Of a DNA stretch of 33,501 bases, positions 8,912 through 17,858 are shown piece after piece. Origin of the DNA: Herbaspirillum sp. (lineage in GTDB: Bacteria; Pseudomonadota; Gammaproteobacteria; Burkholderiales; Burkholderiaceae_D); assembly GCA_028292625.1 (NCBI GenBank), contig JAQGLY010000046.1, positions 1 to 33,501 on the forward strand. Direction: 5' to 3'. Within the stretch, counting starts at the first letter, position 1. Each line of letters starts with the position of its first letter. A program made the position numbers and the translations under genes. Below the pieces are notes generated by a model, which ran no database searches, was not told the DNA's origin, and saw only the letters and a list, made by a program, of their open reading frames with translations.

Positions 8912-8932
8912 CGGCCGCATTTAAAGCGGCCG
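8912..8932. terminator. GC-rich hairpin between convergent ldcA and DUF1439 genes
   Basis: CGGCCGC-ATTTAAA-GCGGCCG is a perfect 7-bp stem 12 bases after the ldcA stop and overlaps the last codons of the opposite gene. Neither strand has a long T run after it, so it may be a weak bidirectional terminator or a 3'-end stabiliser. Confidence 0.4.
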
Positions 8933-9550
8933 GATTTCCACCTTGAGCCCGGCGTCGGTGACGGTAATGGCGCCGGGTTCGAAGCGTTGGCCGTTCAATT
9001 GCAGTTCTTCCGGTTTGAAGGTGTACAGCGGGTAATTGTCGAGCACCTGCACCGCGACCGTATTGCCGATATCGCGCATCTGCTGCGCGTACGCCGCCGG
9101 CATCCCGGGCACCTCGATTTGCTTGAGCTCCGGGCGGTCGAGTCGCACCGTGCGCGTAGCGGCATCGTATTTCAGGCCGCTGTCGATGGTCAATACGCCG
9201 TTAACCGGCGCGGCGGCCAGCAACAGGCTGGTCACGCCGGCGTCGAGCTTGGTGACGATGCGGTTTCCGGCCGGATCCAGCGTCAGTTGCGGATTGCTGA
9301 GCCGGACATTGAACAGATCCATGTAACGCAGATCGCGCGGGAAACGCGTCTGGATCGCGGTTTGCAGTTCCCGCGCCGAAAACGTGTAGTCGCTGGTCCA
9401 CACATTGTAGCCGGCGTAGGCGGCCGGGCCGGGCAGGGCGAGGGCGGCAAAAATGGCCGCCGCAAAAAGCGCGGCGATGCCGCCGGGCAAGCTATGCCGC
9501 CATGCTCGGCGGCCCTGCCTGCAATAGGCGATCAGGCGGTTTAGGATCAT
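8921..9550 (-). CDS. DUF1439 domain protein (YceB-like), exported
   Basis: A 209-residue protein with a hydrophobic N-terminal segment (GGIAALFAAAIFAALALPG) ending in AYAG, consistent with export by a signal peptide; the expected lipobox of lipoprotein members such as E. coli YceB is not seen. The mature part begins YNVWTSDYTFSARELQTAIQTRFP, the typical DUF1439 opening, followed by beta-rich sequence including LSNPQLTLDPAGNRI. The family function is not established; members are periplasmic or envelope-bound with a fold related to lipid-binding proteins. The ATG at 9550 is chosen because the frame upstream (to 9634) adds a basic stretch without support. It converges with ldcA. Confidence 0.72.
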   Translation of the reverse strand: MILNRLIAYCRQGRRAWRHSLPGGIAALFAAAIFAALALPGPAAYAGYNVWTSDYTFSARELQTAIQTRFPRDLRYMDLFNVRLSNPQLTLDPAGNRIVTKLDAGVTSLLLAAAPVNGVLTIDSGLKYDAATRTVRLDRPELKQIEVPGMPAAYAQQMRDIGNTVAVQVLDNYPLYTFKPEELQLNGQRFEPGAITVTDAGLKVEIRPL

Positions 9551-9634
9551 TGAGGCCTTGTGGTGGTGGCTGGTGCAAGCCTGTTGGAGCGCGACCCGGC
9601 GGAAAAATTCATAAATCGGCGGTCGAATCCCCAT

Positions 9635-9952
9635 TGCGCAATTGCGGGCTCAGGCACAATGGCGAAATCGCCGGTTATCTGAATCACTCTCCCAAAACGA
9701 CACATCTAAGTGTTATCCACTGAAAAGAACATAATCTCTATTTTCGCTGGCGAGCAGAATAGGAATATCCATCAATTTCAAGGGCAGGTGCAAGAGTCGG
9801 ATCAACGATATCTCGACTATATAGCTGGCATTCCGTTGGAATCGTTTTTACCGTACCGAGAATATCCCATTCACCGAATGAAAATAGACTACAGAAAAAC
9901 AAGAAGGGAACGGCGGCTATAATGTGCGCCATTCAATATTAAGAAGAACTGA
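9635..9952. other. AT-richer gap before the large membrane protein
   Basis: Base composition falls visibly from about 9640 onward. A 70-codon frame runs from GTG 9710 to TAA 9922, but it has no ribosome site and no family I know. TATAAT at 9918-9923 is a perfect -10 hexamer, without a recognisable -35, and would place a start site about 23 bases before the ATG at 9953. Nothing else is supported. Confidence 0.4.
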
Positions 9953-11761
9953 ATGAATAGGGGAAATGGACCGCCTGAGAATTCTAGGAATGCAGCGATC
10001 GCACAAATATTGGTGTCCGCTGGTTTTTTCCTAACCATTGTATTTTTTGGGCTAGCCATTTATACGCTTCTCGCTAACGTCGTGGGGATGGCGTTTCATG
10101 GGTTCGTTCCGGCAGTAGCGCAGATCGCGCTGTTTTCTTTTGCATGCGTGATCGCATATATTTCGATTCATCGAACAGAAAAGTTGCTCGGCATTCGATT
10201 TCGAACTAAGGCAAAAGATTGGGTAGTTATTGCGGTTTGCTGCTTCATCGTTTTCAGGCGTACCTATTGGTCAGTCTATGATCTATTTACGCCGACTGAT
10301 CTAATTGGCGGTGTAGCCAGGGCATCGAATGGGATGATCCCCTTTTCATTTGCAAACTTCCCTGAGTTTTATGCCAATTATCACGCTCACTTTATTGTTG
10401 CCAGTTCAATTCTGCGCACAGTTTTAGGAATAAGCGTCATTCACGCCATTCTGCTCTGCTACATGATCGGCACAGCGACGTTCGTATCTTTTGTCATTCA
10501 GTATCTGAAATTCAAGTTTCAACTTGGCTATTTCGCTCGGATAGTTTTCTTGATATTGCTTTTGATAGCGTCCAGTTTTCCGCTAACTCTAGATTTCGAT
10601 GGCGGGTCGATCCGAAAGGCTGAGGAATATGTGATGATCTCGGATATCATCCTGAGCAATTCCTGGGCGTTCGGATTGAGCATGCTGCTGCTTCTGCCGG
10701 CAGCTATAGAGTTTCAGAAAAATGATGTTAGATTTGCCCTCGCTTTTTGGGTAACATGCATATTTTTTTTGCTGACCATATCAGTCAACGGGTCGGTCTT
10801 TTCATTCGGCCTGATTGCCTGGTCCTCCTGGGCATTGATCAATGTCTATAGCTTAGGTTGGCGTCGCGTAGCGTCTGTCTTGGCGGCCTGTGCTGCTTTA
10901 TTCTTGATCTCGCAGCAAATCCCTTCGGTGAATCTTTCCGGCGCACCTTATACGCATCCAGCGATTGCATTCAGAGCGATGTCAAGCATATTTGGCCCCT
11001 CCGTGGCGTGGCATATTCAGCTTGTCGGACCGCTCAGTCTGATTGCTTTTGCTATTTTATTCTATGAGGTTTTGAGGAGAGGGGTTAAAGCGGTTATCGA
11101 CTGGACACCATTTGATATTTTCTTCGTCATTGCGCTTACCTTCCCGATATTGTTTTCAACCACCGGCATCAGCGAATGGGATGCAGTACATAAGAATTCG
11201 GTAATGTCTATTTTTCTATCACTATTCGTGCTTGCTTCGCGCAGAGAAAAACTGAGTTTTTTAAACGGGAAATACTTGATTTCTGTTTATGCTGTCATCG
11301 CAATTGTTACTGCCCCTAATATTGTCGATTTCTTTCGCCGGACCACGCGTGACGAGTGCTCCTGGTGCAAGTTCGATTCGATAGAGAAGGGGCCAGAGGT
11401 TGCCGTGCTGAAGGAATTCAGGACCAGCGTAATGTATCCCATCGATCGGGTTTCACTTGATACCCATTCATTCCAGAATTCGCTAGCGGGACACTTCACA
11501 AAGAATTCTATTTATCCGGGATTTTTACTGTGGATTAATCAGGATGAGTGGCCGCGTAGCGACCGATTTCGAGATGTGGAGTGGTTAAAAAACTATATCA
11601 AGAAGCAGAAACTCCCCGGGCTAATTCAGTTGCCTCAGGAGAGTTCTGCGGAATTCACGCAGTGGTTCAAAGCTAATGCCGGCCAATTTCAATTTAATCT
11701 AGATTGGAATGACGGGAAGAAGGTTGGTCAATATTTTTATATCCCCATTGTTTGGCCTTAA
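9953..11761 (+). CDS. Large polytopic membrane protein of unknown function
   Basis: A 602-residue protein with about 12 hydrophobic helices between residues 15 and 455 and a soluble C-terminal region of about 145 residues. I do not recognise the family. The topology, with a hydrophilic stretch after the third helix (about 103-140) and a soluble tail, resembles GT-C glycosyltransferases or O-antigen modifying proteins, but I see no decisive catalytic motif. The tail begins with DECSWCKF, a CxxC pair (Cys469, Cys472). AGAAG precedes the ATG. The gene is clearly AT-richer and uses rarer codons than its neighbours, stands alone with its own -10 (9918) and terminator (11787), and sits between ordinary housekeeping genes, which suggests horizontal acquisition. 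Surface polysaccharide modification is a guess. Confidence 0.75.
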   Translation: MNRGNGPPENSRNAAIAQILVSAGFFLTIVFFGLAIYTLLANVVGMAFHGFVPAVAQIALFSFACVIAYISIHRTEKLLGIRFRTKAKDWVVIAVCCFIVFRRTYWSVYDLFTPTDLIGGVARASNGMIPFSFANFPEFYANYHAHFIVASSILRTVLGISVIHAILLCYMIGTATFVSFVIQYLKFKFQLGYFARIVFLILLLIASSFPLTLDFDGGSIRKAEEYVMISDIILSNSWAFGLSMLLLLPAAIEFQKNDVRFALAFWVTCIFFLLTISVNGSVFSFGLIAWSSWALINVYSLGWRRVASVLAACAALFLISQQIPSVNLSGAPYTHPAIAFRAMSSIFGPSVAWHIQLVGPLSLIAFAILFYEVLRRGVKAVIDWTPFDIFFVIALTFPILFSTTGISEWDAVHKNSVMSIFLSLFVLASRREKLSFLNGKYLISVYAVIAIVTAPNIVDFFRRTTRDECSWCKFDSIEKGPEVAVLKEFRTSVMYPIDRVSLDTHSFQNSLAGHFTKNSIYPGFLLWINQDEWPRSDRFRDVEWLKNYIKKQKLPGLIQLPQESSAEFTQWFKANAGQFQFNLDWNDGKKVGQYFYIPIVWP

Positions 11762-11786
11762 ATAGCAATGTTAGTCAGAAAGTTAT

Positions 11787-11812
11787 AAAAACCGCCTACG
11801 GGCGGTTTTTTT
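11787..11812 (+). terminator. Rho-independent terminator of the membrane protein gene
   Basis: AAAACCGCC-TACG-GGCGGTTTT with a T run to 11812, 26 bases after the stop codon: a classic intrinsic terminator with a tetraloop. The A run in front makes it able to work in both directions. Confidence 0.92.
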
Positions 11813-12132
11813 ATGCCCGGAGCAAAAAGGCCAGTAAAGCGTGATTACGTCAGTCAGATGGGGTCGTTCGGCTCGACGGGAATTGGCCAGGCGCCCCCCA
11901 TTCCGGCGACCGATATTCATCGGAAGCGACAATGCTATCCGCCTTCTTCGCCCCAATAATCCAGCATGCACCTTCGAGTTCGGCAACTTCATATTCGCGC
12001 CTTTCCGTCATGGAAAATACAGCTATAGGTGCTTGTTAACTTATGGTTTATACAGTGGTTTATTGTGGTCAAGGTATAATGCCTGATTCGTTATCAACCG
12101 CTTGATTTAATTCAGAAAAGACGTATTTTAGA
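11813..12132. other. Gap before ybiT with a -10-like element
   Basis: No supported gene. Short open frames occur on both strands but have no ribosome sites or family likeness. TATAAT at 12075-12080 is a perfect -10 hexamer about 52 bases before the ybiT ATG; the -35 region (ACAGTG near 12052) is poor. A small hairpin CCGAT/ATCGG lies at 11910-11923. The first part of this gap may be leftover sequence from the acquired segment. Confidence 0.4.
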
Positions 12133-13734
12133 ATGCTATCCACTGCAAACATCACCATGCAGTTCGGCCCCAAGCCGCTGTTTGAAAATATTTCCGTTAA
12201 ATTCGGCGATGGTAATCGTTACGGCCTGATCGGCGCAAACGGTTGCGGCAAATCGACCTTCATGAAAATCCTCGGCGGCGATCTCGAACCGTCGGCCGGC
12301 AATGTGATGCTCGATCCGAACGAGCGCCTGGGCAAGCTGCGCCAGGATCAGTTCGCATTCGAAGACATGCGCGTGCTCGACGTGGTGATGATGGGCCATA
12401 CCGAGATGTGGGCGGCGATGGCCGAGCGCGATGCGATTTACGCCAATCCCGAGGCCACCGACGACGACTACATGAAGGCCGCCGATCTGGAAGCCAAATT
12501 CGCCGAATACGATGGCTATACCGCCGAAGCGCGCGCCGGCGAGCTGCTGCTGGGCGTGGGCGTGGCGATCGAACAGCATCAGGGGCCGATGAGCAATGTC
12601 GCGCCGGGCTGGAAGCTGCGCGTGCTGCTGGCGCAGGCGCTGTTTTCGAATCCGGACATTCTGCTGCTCGACGAACCGACCAATAACCTGGATATCAACA
12701 CCATCCGCTGGCTGGAAGACGTGCTCAATCAGCGCAACTCGACGATGATCATCATCTCGCACGATCGCCACTTCCTGAATCAGGTCTGCACGCACATGGC
12801 CGACATGGATTACGGCACGCTGAAAGTCTATCCGGGCAATTACGACGAATACATGCTGGCATCGTCGCAGGCGCGGGCGCAGCAACTGTCGGCCAATGCC
12901 AAGGCCAAGGACAAAGTCGCCGAACTGCAGGATTTCGTGCGGCGTTTCGCGGCCAACAAATCCAAGGCGCGCCAGGCGACTTCGCGCGCCAAGCAGATCG
13001 AAAAAATCAAGATCGAGGACGTCAAGCCGTCCAGCCGCGCCAATCCCTTCGTCCGTTTCGACGGCGAGAAGAAGCTGCACCGTCTGGCGGTGGAAGTGCA
13101 GGGCATCGAAAAAACCTACGACCGGCCGATTTTCAGGAATTTCAGCATCATGGTCGAAGCCGGCGAAAAGATCGCGATCATCGGCGCCAACGGCGCCGGC
13201 AAGACCACGCTGTTGCGCAGCATCGGCGGCGCCGATGTATGCAAGCTGACGCCGGATCGCGGCCTGGTCAAATGGGCGGAAAACGCCGACGTCGGTTACA
13301 TGCCGCAGGATCCGACCGAGGACTTCGCCGCCGACATGACATTGACCGACTGGATGGGCCGCTGGACCAAGGAAGGCGACGACGATCAGGCGGTGCGCTC
13401 GATTCTGGGTCGTCTGCTGTTTTCCGGCGACGACGTGAAGAAATCGGTCAAGGTATTGTCCGGCGGTGAAAAAGGGCGCATGACCTACGGCAAGCTGATG
13501 CTGGGCCGGCACAATGTCCTGTTGATGGACGAGCCGACCAACCATATGGACATGGAGTCGATCGAATCGCTGAATATCGCGCTGGAAAAATATGCGGGCA
13601 CGCTGATCTTCGTATCGCACGACCGCGAATTCGTATCGTCATTGGCGACCCGGATCCTGGAAGTAAAGGAAAACGAAGTGGTCGATTTCCAGGGCAGTTA
13701 TGAAGATTACCTGAGCAGTCAGGGTATCGAGTAA
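12133..13734 (+). CDS. ybiT: ABC-F family ATPase YbiT
   Basis: A soluble twin-ATPase ABC-F protein of 533 residues; ABC-F proteins bind the ribosome near the E site and act in translation. The sequence follows E. coli YbiT almost along its whole length. Walker A motifs are GANGCGKS (34-41) and GANGAGKT (351-358); Walker B motifs are [12 protein letters not shown] and [12 protein letters not shown]; the charged inter-domain linker spans about 240-305. The second domain has the normal signature LSGGEKGR, while the first has [11 protein letters not shown] in its place, a feature shared with E. coli YbiT. There are no membrane segments, so it is not a transporter. The ribosome site is weak; a -10-like TATAAT lies 53 bases upstream. 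The class III CoA-transferase gene follows after 31 bases. Confidence 0.94.
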   Translation: MLSTANITMQFGPKPLFENISVKFGDGNRYGLIGANGCGKSTFMKILGGDLEPSAGNVMLDPNERLGKLRQDQFAFEDMRVLDVVMMGHTEMWAAMAERDAIYANPEATDDDYMKAADLEAKFAEYDGYTAEARAGELLLGVGVAIEQHQGPMSNVAPGWKLRVLLAQALFSNPDILLLDEPTNNLDINTIRWLEDVLNQRNSTMIIISHDRHFLNQVCTHMADMDYGTLKVYPGNYDEYMLASSQARAQQLSANAKAKDKVAELQDFVRRFAANKSKARQATSRAKQIEKIKIEDVKPSSRANPFVRFDGEKKLHRLAVEVQGIEKTYDRPIFRNFSIMVEAGEKIAIIGANGAGKTTLLRSIGGADVCKLTPDRGLVKWAENADVGYMPQDPTEDFAADMTLTDWMGRWTKEGDDDQAVRSILGRLLFSGDDVKKSVKVLSGGEKGRMTYGKLMLGRHNVLLMDEPTNHMDMESIESLNIALEKYAGTLIFVSHDREFVSSLATRILEVKENEVVDFQGSYEDYLSSQGIE

Positions 13735-13765
13735 ACGGCAGCGGCCGGAGGCGCATCGTATCGTC

Positions 13766-14977
13766 ATGGATCATTCCGCAATCAACCAGAATGCCTCGCT
13801 GAAAGGCGTCAAAGTCGTCGAAATCGGCACACTGATCGCCGGCCCGTACGCCGCCAGCCTGCTCGCGCAATTCGGCGCCGACGTCATCAAGATCGAAGCG
13901 CCGGGCGACGGCGATCCATTGCGCAAATGGCGCAAGCTGCACAACGGTACCTCGTTGTGGTGGTATTCGCAAAGCCGCAACAAGAAATCGCTGACGCTGA
14001 ATTTGAAATCGTCCGAGGGCCAGCAGATCGTCAGGGATCTGGTCAGGGACGCCGATATCGTGATCGAGAATTTCCGTCCCGGCACGCTGGAAGCGTGGGG
14101 ACTGGGTTGGGACGCGCTCTCGGCCATCAATCCGAATCTGATCATGGTGCGCGTTTCGGGTTATGGGCAGGACGGTCCGTATCACAAGCGTCCGGGCTTT
14201 GCGGCGATCGCCGAATCGCTGGGCGGCCTGCGCAATCTGATCGGCTTTCCCGACCGGCCGCCGGTGCGCGTGGGCGTGAGCATCGGCGATACGCTGGCGT
14301 CGCTGTACGGCGTGATCGGCGCCTTGCTGGCGATGCATCATCTGAAATCCAACGGCGGCAAGGGCCAGTTCATCGATATCGCGCTGTACGAGGCGGTATT
14401 CGGCGTGATGGAAAGCCTGATTCCGGAATATGCGGCATTCGATTTCGTGCGCGAACGCACCGGCGCCAGCTTCCCCGGCATTTCGCCGTCCAGCACCTAT
14501 CTGTGCCGGGACGGCCTGTACGTGATTATCGCCGGCAACGGCGACAGCATCTTCAAGCGTCTGATGCATGCGATGGGCCGCGCCGATCTGGCCGAAGATC
14601 CGGCGCTGGCGCGCAACGACGGCCGCGTGCTGCATAACGACATGATCGATGCCGCCATTACCGACTGGACCACGCAACACGATCTGGATCACATCCTGCA
14701 AGTGCTGGAAGCCGCCGACGTGCCGAGCAGCCGCGTCTATACCGCCGCCGACATCCATAGCGACCCGCATTACCGCGCGCGCAATATGATCGAACGGCAC
14801 ACGCTGCCGGACGGCCAGCCCATCGATTTGCCCGGCGTGGTGCCGAAACTGTCGGCAACGCCCGGCAAGACCAATTGGGTCGGCCCGGAACTGGGCCAGC
14901 ATACCGACGAGATACTGGCGGCGCTGGGCCGCAGCGCCGAGGACATCGCCCGCCTGCGTAACGATGGCGTGATCTAG
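13766..14977 (+). CDS. CaiB/BaiF family (class III) CoA-transferase
   Basis: A 403-residue class III CoA-transferase, related to Frc but clearly different. Visible features are the N-terminal VVEIGTLIAGPYAASLLAQFGADVIKIE, VIENFRPGTLEAWGLG, the catalytic Asp175 in VSIGDTLASLYG, and the C-terminal LGQHTDEILAALG. It lacks the GGGGQ loop of Frc, so oxalate is not the expected acceptor. The group includes transferases for carnitine, succinate/glutarate, malate and mesaconate; the substrate here cannot be assigned. A GGAGG lies 16 bases before the ATG, rather far. It follows ybiT by 31 bases on the same strand and precedes nadA by 65 bases. It is one of two members of this family in the window. Confidence 0.87.
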   Translation: MDHSAINQNASLKGVKVVEIGTLIAGPYAASLLAQFGADVIKIEAPGDGDPLRKWRKLHNGTSLWWYSQSRNKKSLTLNLKSSEGQQIVRDLVRDADIVIENFRPGTLEAWGLGWDALSAINPNLIMVRVSGYGQDGPYHKRPGFAAIAESLGGLRNLIGFPDRPPVRVGVSIGDTLASLYGVIGALLAMHHLKSNGGKGQFIDIALYEAVFGVMESLIPEYAAFDFVRERTGASFPGISPSSTYLCRDGLYVIIAGNGDSIFKRLMHAMGRADLAEDPALARNDGRVLHNDMIDAAITDWTTQHDLDHILQVLEAADVPSSRVYTAADIHSDPHYRARNMIERHTLPDGQPIDLPGVVPKLSATPGKTNWVGPELGQHTDEILAALGRSAEDIARLRNDGVI

Positions 14978-15042
14978 GGGCTCCGCACTGTTGCAAATGA
15001 CAGGTGCTAAAATAACAATCCGCCCAAAATTCCGCGACATTC

Positions 15043-16170
15043 ATGATGACGACCAAAGAAGTTGAATTCGTACGTCCCGCCCCAGGCGGCAGTTGTACCG
15101 CGCAGGCCTGGGCGCGCGTGCCGGCCACGCCTACGGTTGCGGAACGCGGCGCGTTGAAGCAGCGCGCGCGTGAGTTGCTGAAACAGACCGGCGCGGTCCT
15201 GGTGGCGCATTACTACGTAGATGCCGATCTGCAAGATCTGGCCGAGGAAACCGGCGGCTGCGTTTCCGATTCGCTGGAAATGGCGCGCTTCGGGCGCGAC
15301 CACGCGGCGCAGACGCTGGTGGTCGCCGGCGTGCGCTTCATGGGTGAAACCGCCAAAATCCTGAGTCCCGGCAAACGCATCCTGATGCCGGATCTGGACG
15401 CTACCTGTTCACTCGATCTGGGATGTCCGATCGACGAGTTCAGCGCGTTTTGCGATGCGCATCCGGACCGCACGGTGGTGGTGTACGCCAATACCAGCGC
15501 CGCGGTTAAGGCGCGCGCCGACTGGATGGTGACCTCGTCGATCGGACTGGACGTGGTCGCGCATCTGCATGCGCAGGGCAAAAAAATCCTGTGGGCGCCG
15601 GACAAGCATCTGGGCGGCTACATTCAACAAAAAACCGGCGCCGACATGTTGTTATGGCAGGGCGCCTGCCTGGTGCATGACGAATTCAAGGGCCTGGAAC
15701 TGGAATTGATGCGGCGCGAACATCCGCTGGCCAAAGTCCTGGTGCATCCAGAATCGCCGCCGGCGGTGGTGGCGCAGGCCGATGCGGTCGGTTCGACTTC
15801 GCAATTGATCGCCGCCGCCCAAAGCATGGACGCCGATGAATTTATCGTTGCGACCGATAACGGTATTTTGCACAAGATGCGGATGGCGGCGCCGGGCAAG
15901 CGCTTTATCGATGCGCCGACCGCCGGCAACAGCGCCACATGCAAGAGCTGCGCGCATTGTCCATGGATGGCGATGAATGGATTGCAGAATCTGATCGATG
16001 TGCTGGAATCCGGCAGCAATGAGGTGCATGTCGATCCACTGGTCAGCCGGCGGGCGGTGGTGTGCATGGACCGAATGCTGAATTTCGCGGCGGAGCAGAA
16101 GAAGCGGGTGAGGCCGGTCGGGGATTTGGCGGCGGAGCAGAAACTGTTTGCCGGGGTAGGCCCGGCGTAA
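15043..16170 (+). CDS. nadA: Quinolinate synthase
   Basis: Condenses iminoaspartate with dihydroxyacetone phosphate to quinolinate, the second step of NAD synthesis from aspartate, using a 4Fe-4S cluster. In the 375-residue chain the three cluster ligands are Cys122 ([11 protein letters not shown]), Cys209 ([10 protein letters not shown]) and Cys306, the last of a CxxCxxC group (300, 303, 306). Each lies nine residues later than in the E. coli enzyme. [19 protein letters not shown] and ANTSAAVKA are substrate-region motifs. Translation may start at ATG 15043 or the adjacent ATG 15046; no clear ribosome site is seen, and a TAAAAT (15008) could be a -10. It converges on nadB, which makes its substrate. 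Confidence 0.96.
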   Translation: MMTTKEVEFVRPAPGGSCTAQAWARVPATPTVAERGALKQRARELLKQTGAVLVAHYYVDADLQDLAEETGGCVSDSLEMARFGRDHAAQTLVVAGVRFMGETAKILSPGKRILMPDLDATCSLDLGCPIDEFSAFCDAHPDRTVVVYANTSAAVKARADWMVTSSIGLDVVAHLHAQGKKILWAPDKHLGGYIQQKTGADMLLWQGACLVHDEFKGLELELMRREHPLAKVLVHPESPPAVVAQADAVGSTSQLIAAAQSMDADEFIVATDNGILHKMRMAAPGKRFIDAPTAGNSATCKSCAHCPWMAMNGLQNLIDVLESGSNEVHVDPLVSRRAVVCMDRMLNFAAEQKKRVRPVGDLAAEQKLFAGVGPA

Positions 16171-16191
16171 AATGCCGGCGACCGCGGCAAA

Positions 16192-17808
16192 TCAATCGCC
16201 CGATCGCGCCGGCGTCAGCACCGTCGGAAGCGCTTGCGGCAACAACCCCGGATAATCCAGGCTGTAATGCAAGCCGCGGCTTTCCTTGCGCGTCAATGCG
16301 CTGTCGACCACCAGCGACGCCACCGTCACCAGATTGCGTAATTCCAGCAAATCGCGTGATACACGGAAGTTGGCGTAATACTCGTCGATTTCCTGTTTCA
16401 GCAATGCGATCCGGTGGCCGGCGCGTTGCAATCTCTTGTCGGTGCGGACGATGCCGACATAATTCCACATCAGACGGCGCAACTCGTCCCAGTTGTGCGA
16501 AATCACCACCTGTTCGTCGGCGTCGCTGACGCGGCTCTGGTCCCATGCCTTCAGTTCGGCCGGCGCAGCGATCGGCCGGCTGCGAATATGATCGGCGGCG
16601 GCGCGGCCCATGACTAGGCACTCGAGCAGTGAATTGCTGGCCAGCCGGTTGGCGCCGTGCAGGCCGGTGCAGGCGGTTTCGCCGACCGCATACAACCCCG
16701 GCAGATCGGTGCGTCCGGCGATATCGGTGAGCACTCCGCCGCAGGTATAGTGCGCTGCCGGTACCACCGGAATCGCCTGGCGGGTGAGGTCGATACCGAA
16801 TTCCAGGCAGTGGGCCAGAATGGTCGGGAAGTGTTCCAGCAGGAATTCCGGCGGCTGATGGCTGATGTCCAGATCGACATGGTCCAGGCCGCGCTTTTTC
16901 ATTTCGGCATCGATGGCGCGTGCGACGATGTCGCGCGGCGCCAGTTCGGCGCGCTCGTCATAGGCCGGCATGAAGCGCATGCCGGCATCCGCGCCGGCGG
17001 CCGCCGGCAGTTTCAGCAGCGCGCCTTCGCCGCGCAATGCTTCGCTGATCAAAAACGATTTGGCGTACGGGTGATACAGGCAGGTCGGATGGAATTGAAT
17101 GAATTCCATATTCGCGACCCGGCAGCCCGCGCGCCATGCCATCGCGATGCCATCGCCGGTCGAGGAATCCGGATTGGAGGTGTATAAATACACTTTTCCC
17201 GCGCCGCCGGCGGCCAGCACCACCTGATTGCTGGCGATGCCGACCACGTCACCGCTGGCGATATTCTGCGCATACAGGCCGATGCAGCGTGCATCGTCGC
17301 CCACGCCGGCGCGGACCACATCGACCGCGCAATAATGTTCCAGCAAAGTAATATTCGGATGTGTGCGCACCTGCTGTTCCAGCGTCACCTGCACCGCATG
17401 GCCGGTGGCATCGGCCGCGTGAATGATGCGGCGCTGCGAATGGCCGCCTTCGCGCGTGAGGTGAAAACCCAGCTCGGCGCTGATGTCGGGCGTGAACGGT
17501 ACGCCTTGCGCGATCAGCCATTCAATCGCCGTGCGCCCCTGTTCGACGATATAGCGGGTGGCCGCCGGATCGCACAAACCGGCGCCGGCGTCGAAGGTAT
17601 CGGCGATATGCTGTTCATGGCTGTCGCCAGAGTCCAGGACGGCCGCAATGCCGCCCTGCGCCCAGTTGCTGGCGCCGTCCAGCAGAATGCCTTTGGAAAT
17701 GATTGCCACTTTGTGCGTCGCGGCGAGATGCAGCGCGACCGACAATCCGGCCAGCCCGCCGCCGACGATTGCGACATCGAATTTCATGCTCATTGTTTGA
17801 TCCGCCAT
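16192..17808 (-). CDS. nadB: L-aspartate oxidase
   Basis: FAD enzyme that oxidises L-aspartate to iminoaspartate, feeding NadA in NAD synthesis. The 538-residue chain begins with the dinucleotide-binding motif VAIVGGGLAGLS (residues 12-23). It shows the succinate dehydrogenase/fumarate reductase-family segments SNWAQGGIAAV, EGGHSQRRIIHAADATGHA, TCGGVLTD and GLHGANRLASNSLLE, and a C-terminal helical domain. The ATG at 17808 (MADQTMSMKF) is used; ATG 17787 (MKFDV) is an alternative and neither has a good ribosome site. The gene converges with nadA, with only 21 bases between the two stops. It lies 50 bases downstream of purT on the same strand and may be read from the purT promoter. Confidence 0.96.
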   Translation of the reverse strand: MADQTMSMKFDVAIVGGGLAGLSVALHLAATHKVAIISKGILLDGASNWAQGGIAAVLDSGDSHEQHIADTFDAGAGLCDPAATRYIVEQGRTAIEWLIAQGVPFTPDISAELGFHLTREGGHSQRRIIHAADATGHAVQVTLEQQVRTHPNITLLEHYCAVDVVRAGVGDDARCIGLYAQNIASGDVVGIASNQVVLAAGGAGKVYLYTSNPDSSTGDGIAMAWRAGCRVANMEFIQFHPTCLYHPYAKSFLISEALRGEGALLKLPAAAGADAGMRFMPAYDERAELAPRDIVARAIDAEMKKRGLDHVDLDISHQPPEFLLEHFPTILAHCLEFGIDLTRQAIPVVPAAHYTCGGVLTDIAGRTDLPGLYAVGETACTGLHGANRLASNSLLECLVMGRAAADHIRSRPIAAPAELKAWDQSRVSDADEQVVISHNWDELRRLMWNYVGIVRTDKRLQRAGHRIALLKQEIDEYYANFRVSRDLLELRNLVTVASLVVDSALTRKESRGLHYSLDYPGLLPQALPTVLTPARSGD

Positions 17809-17858
17809 GTGTGGGGGAATTTGGGTGCAGGCTGCGCTGCGATTATTGGATTATCCGC

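Noticed and set aside
9710..9922. 70-codon frame starting GTG before the membrane protein
   Set aside because: No ribosome site, no recognisable family, and its end overlaps the likely -10 of the next gene. A real small gene cannot be excluded, but the evidence is too weak.
11841..12086. Short open frames in the gap before ybiT
   Set aside because: No ribosome site, no family likeness and atypical composition; one opposite-strand frame runs through the terminator hairpin.
9713..12146. 9-base direct repeat TATCCACTG flanking the AT-rich segment, as a possible target-site duplication
   Set aside because: A shared 9-mer between two stretches of this size is expected by chance fairly often, no terminal inverted repeats or transposase are present, and the right copy lies inside the ybiT start.
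16160..16191. CCGGC/GCCGG hairpin between nadA and nadB as a bidirectional terminator
   Set aside because: Five-base-pair stem without T runs, overlapping the end of nadA; too weak to call.
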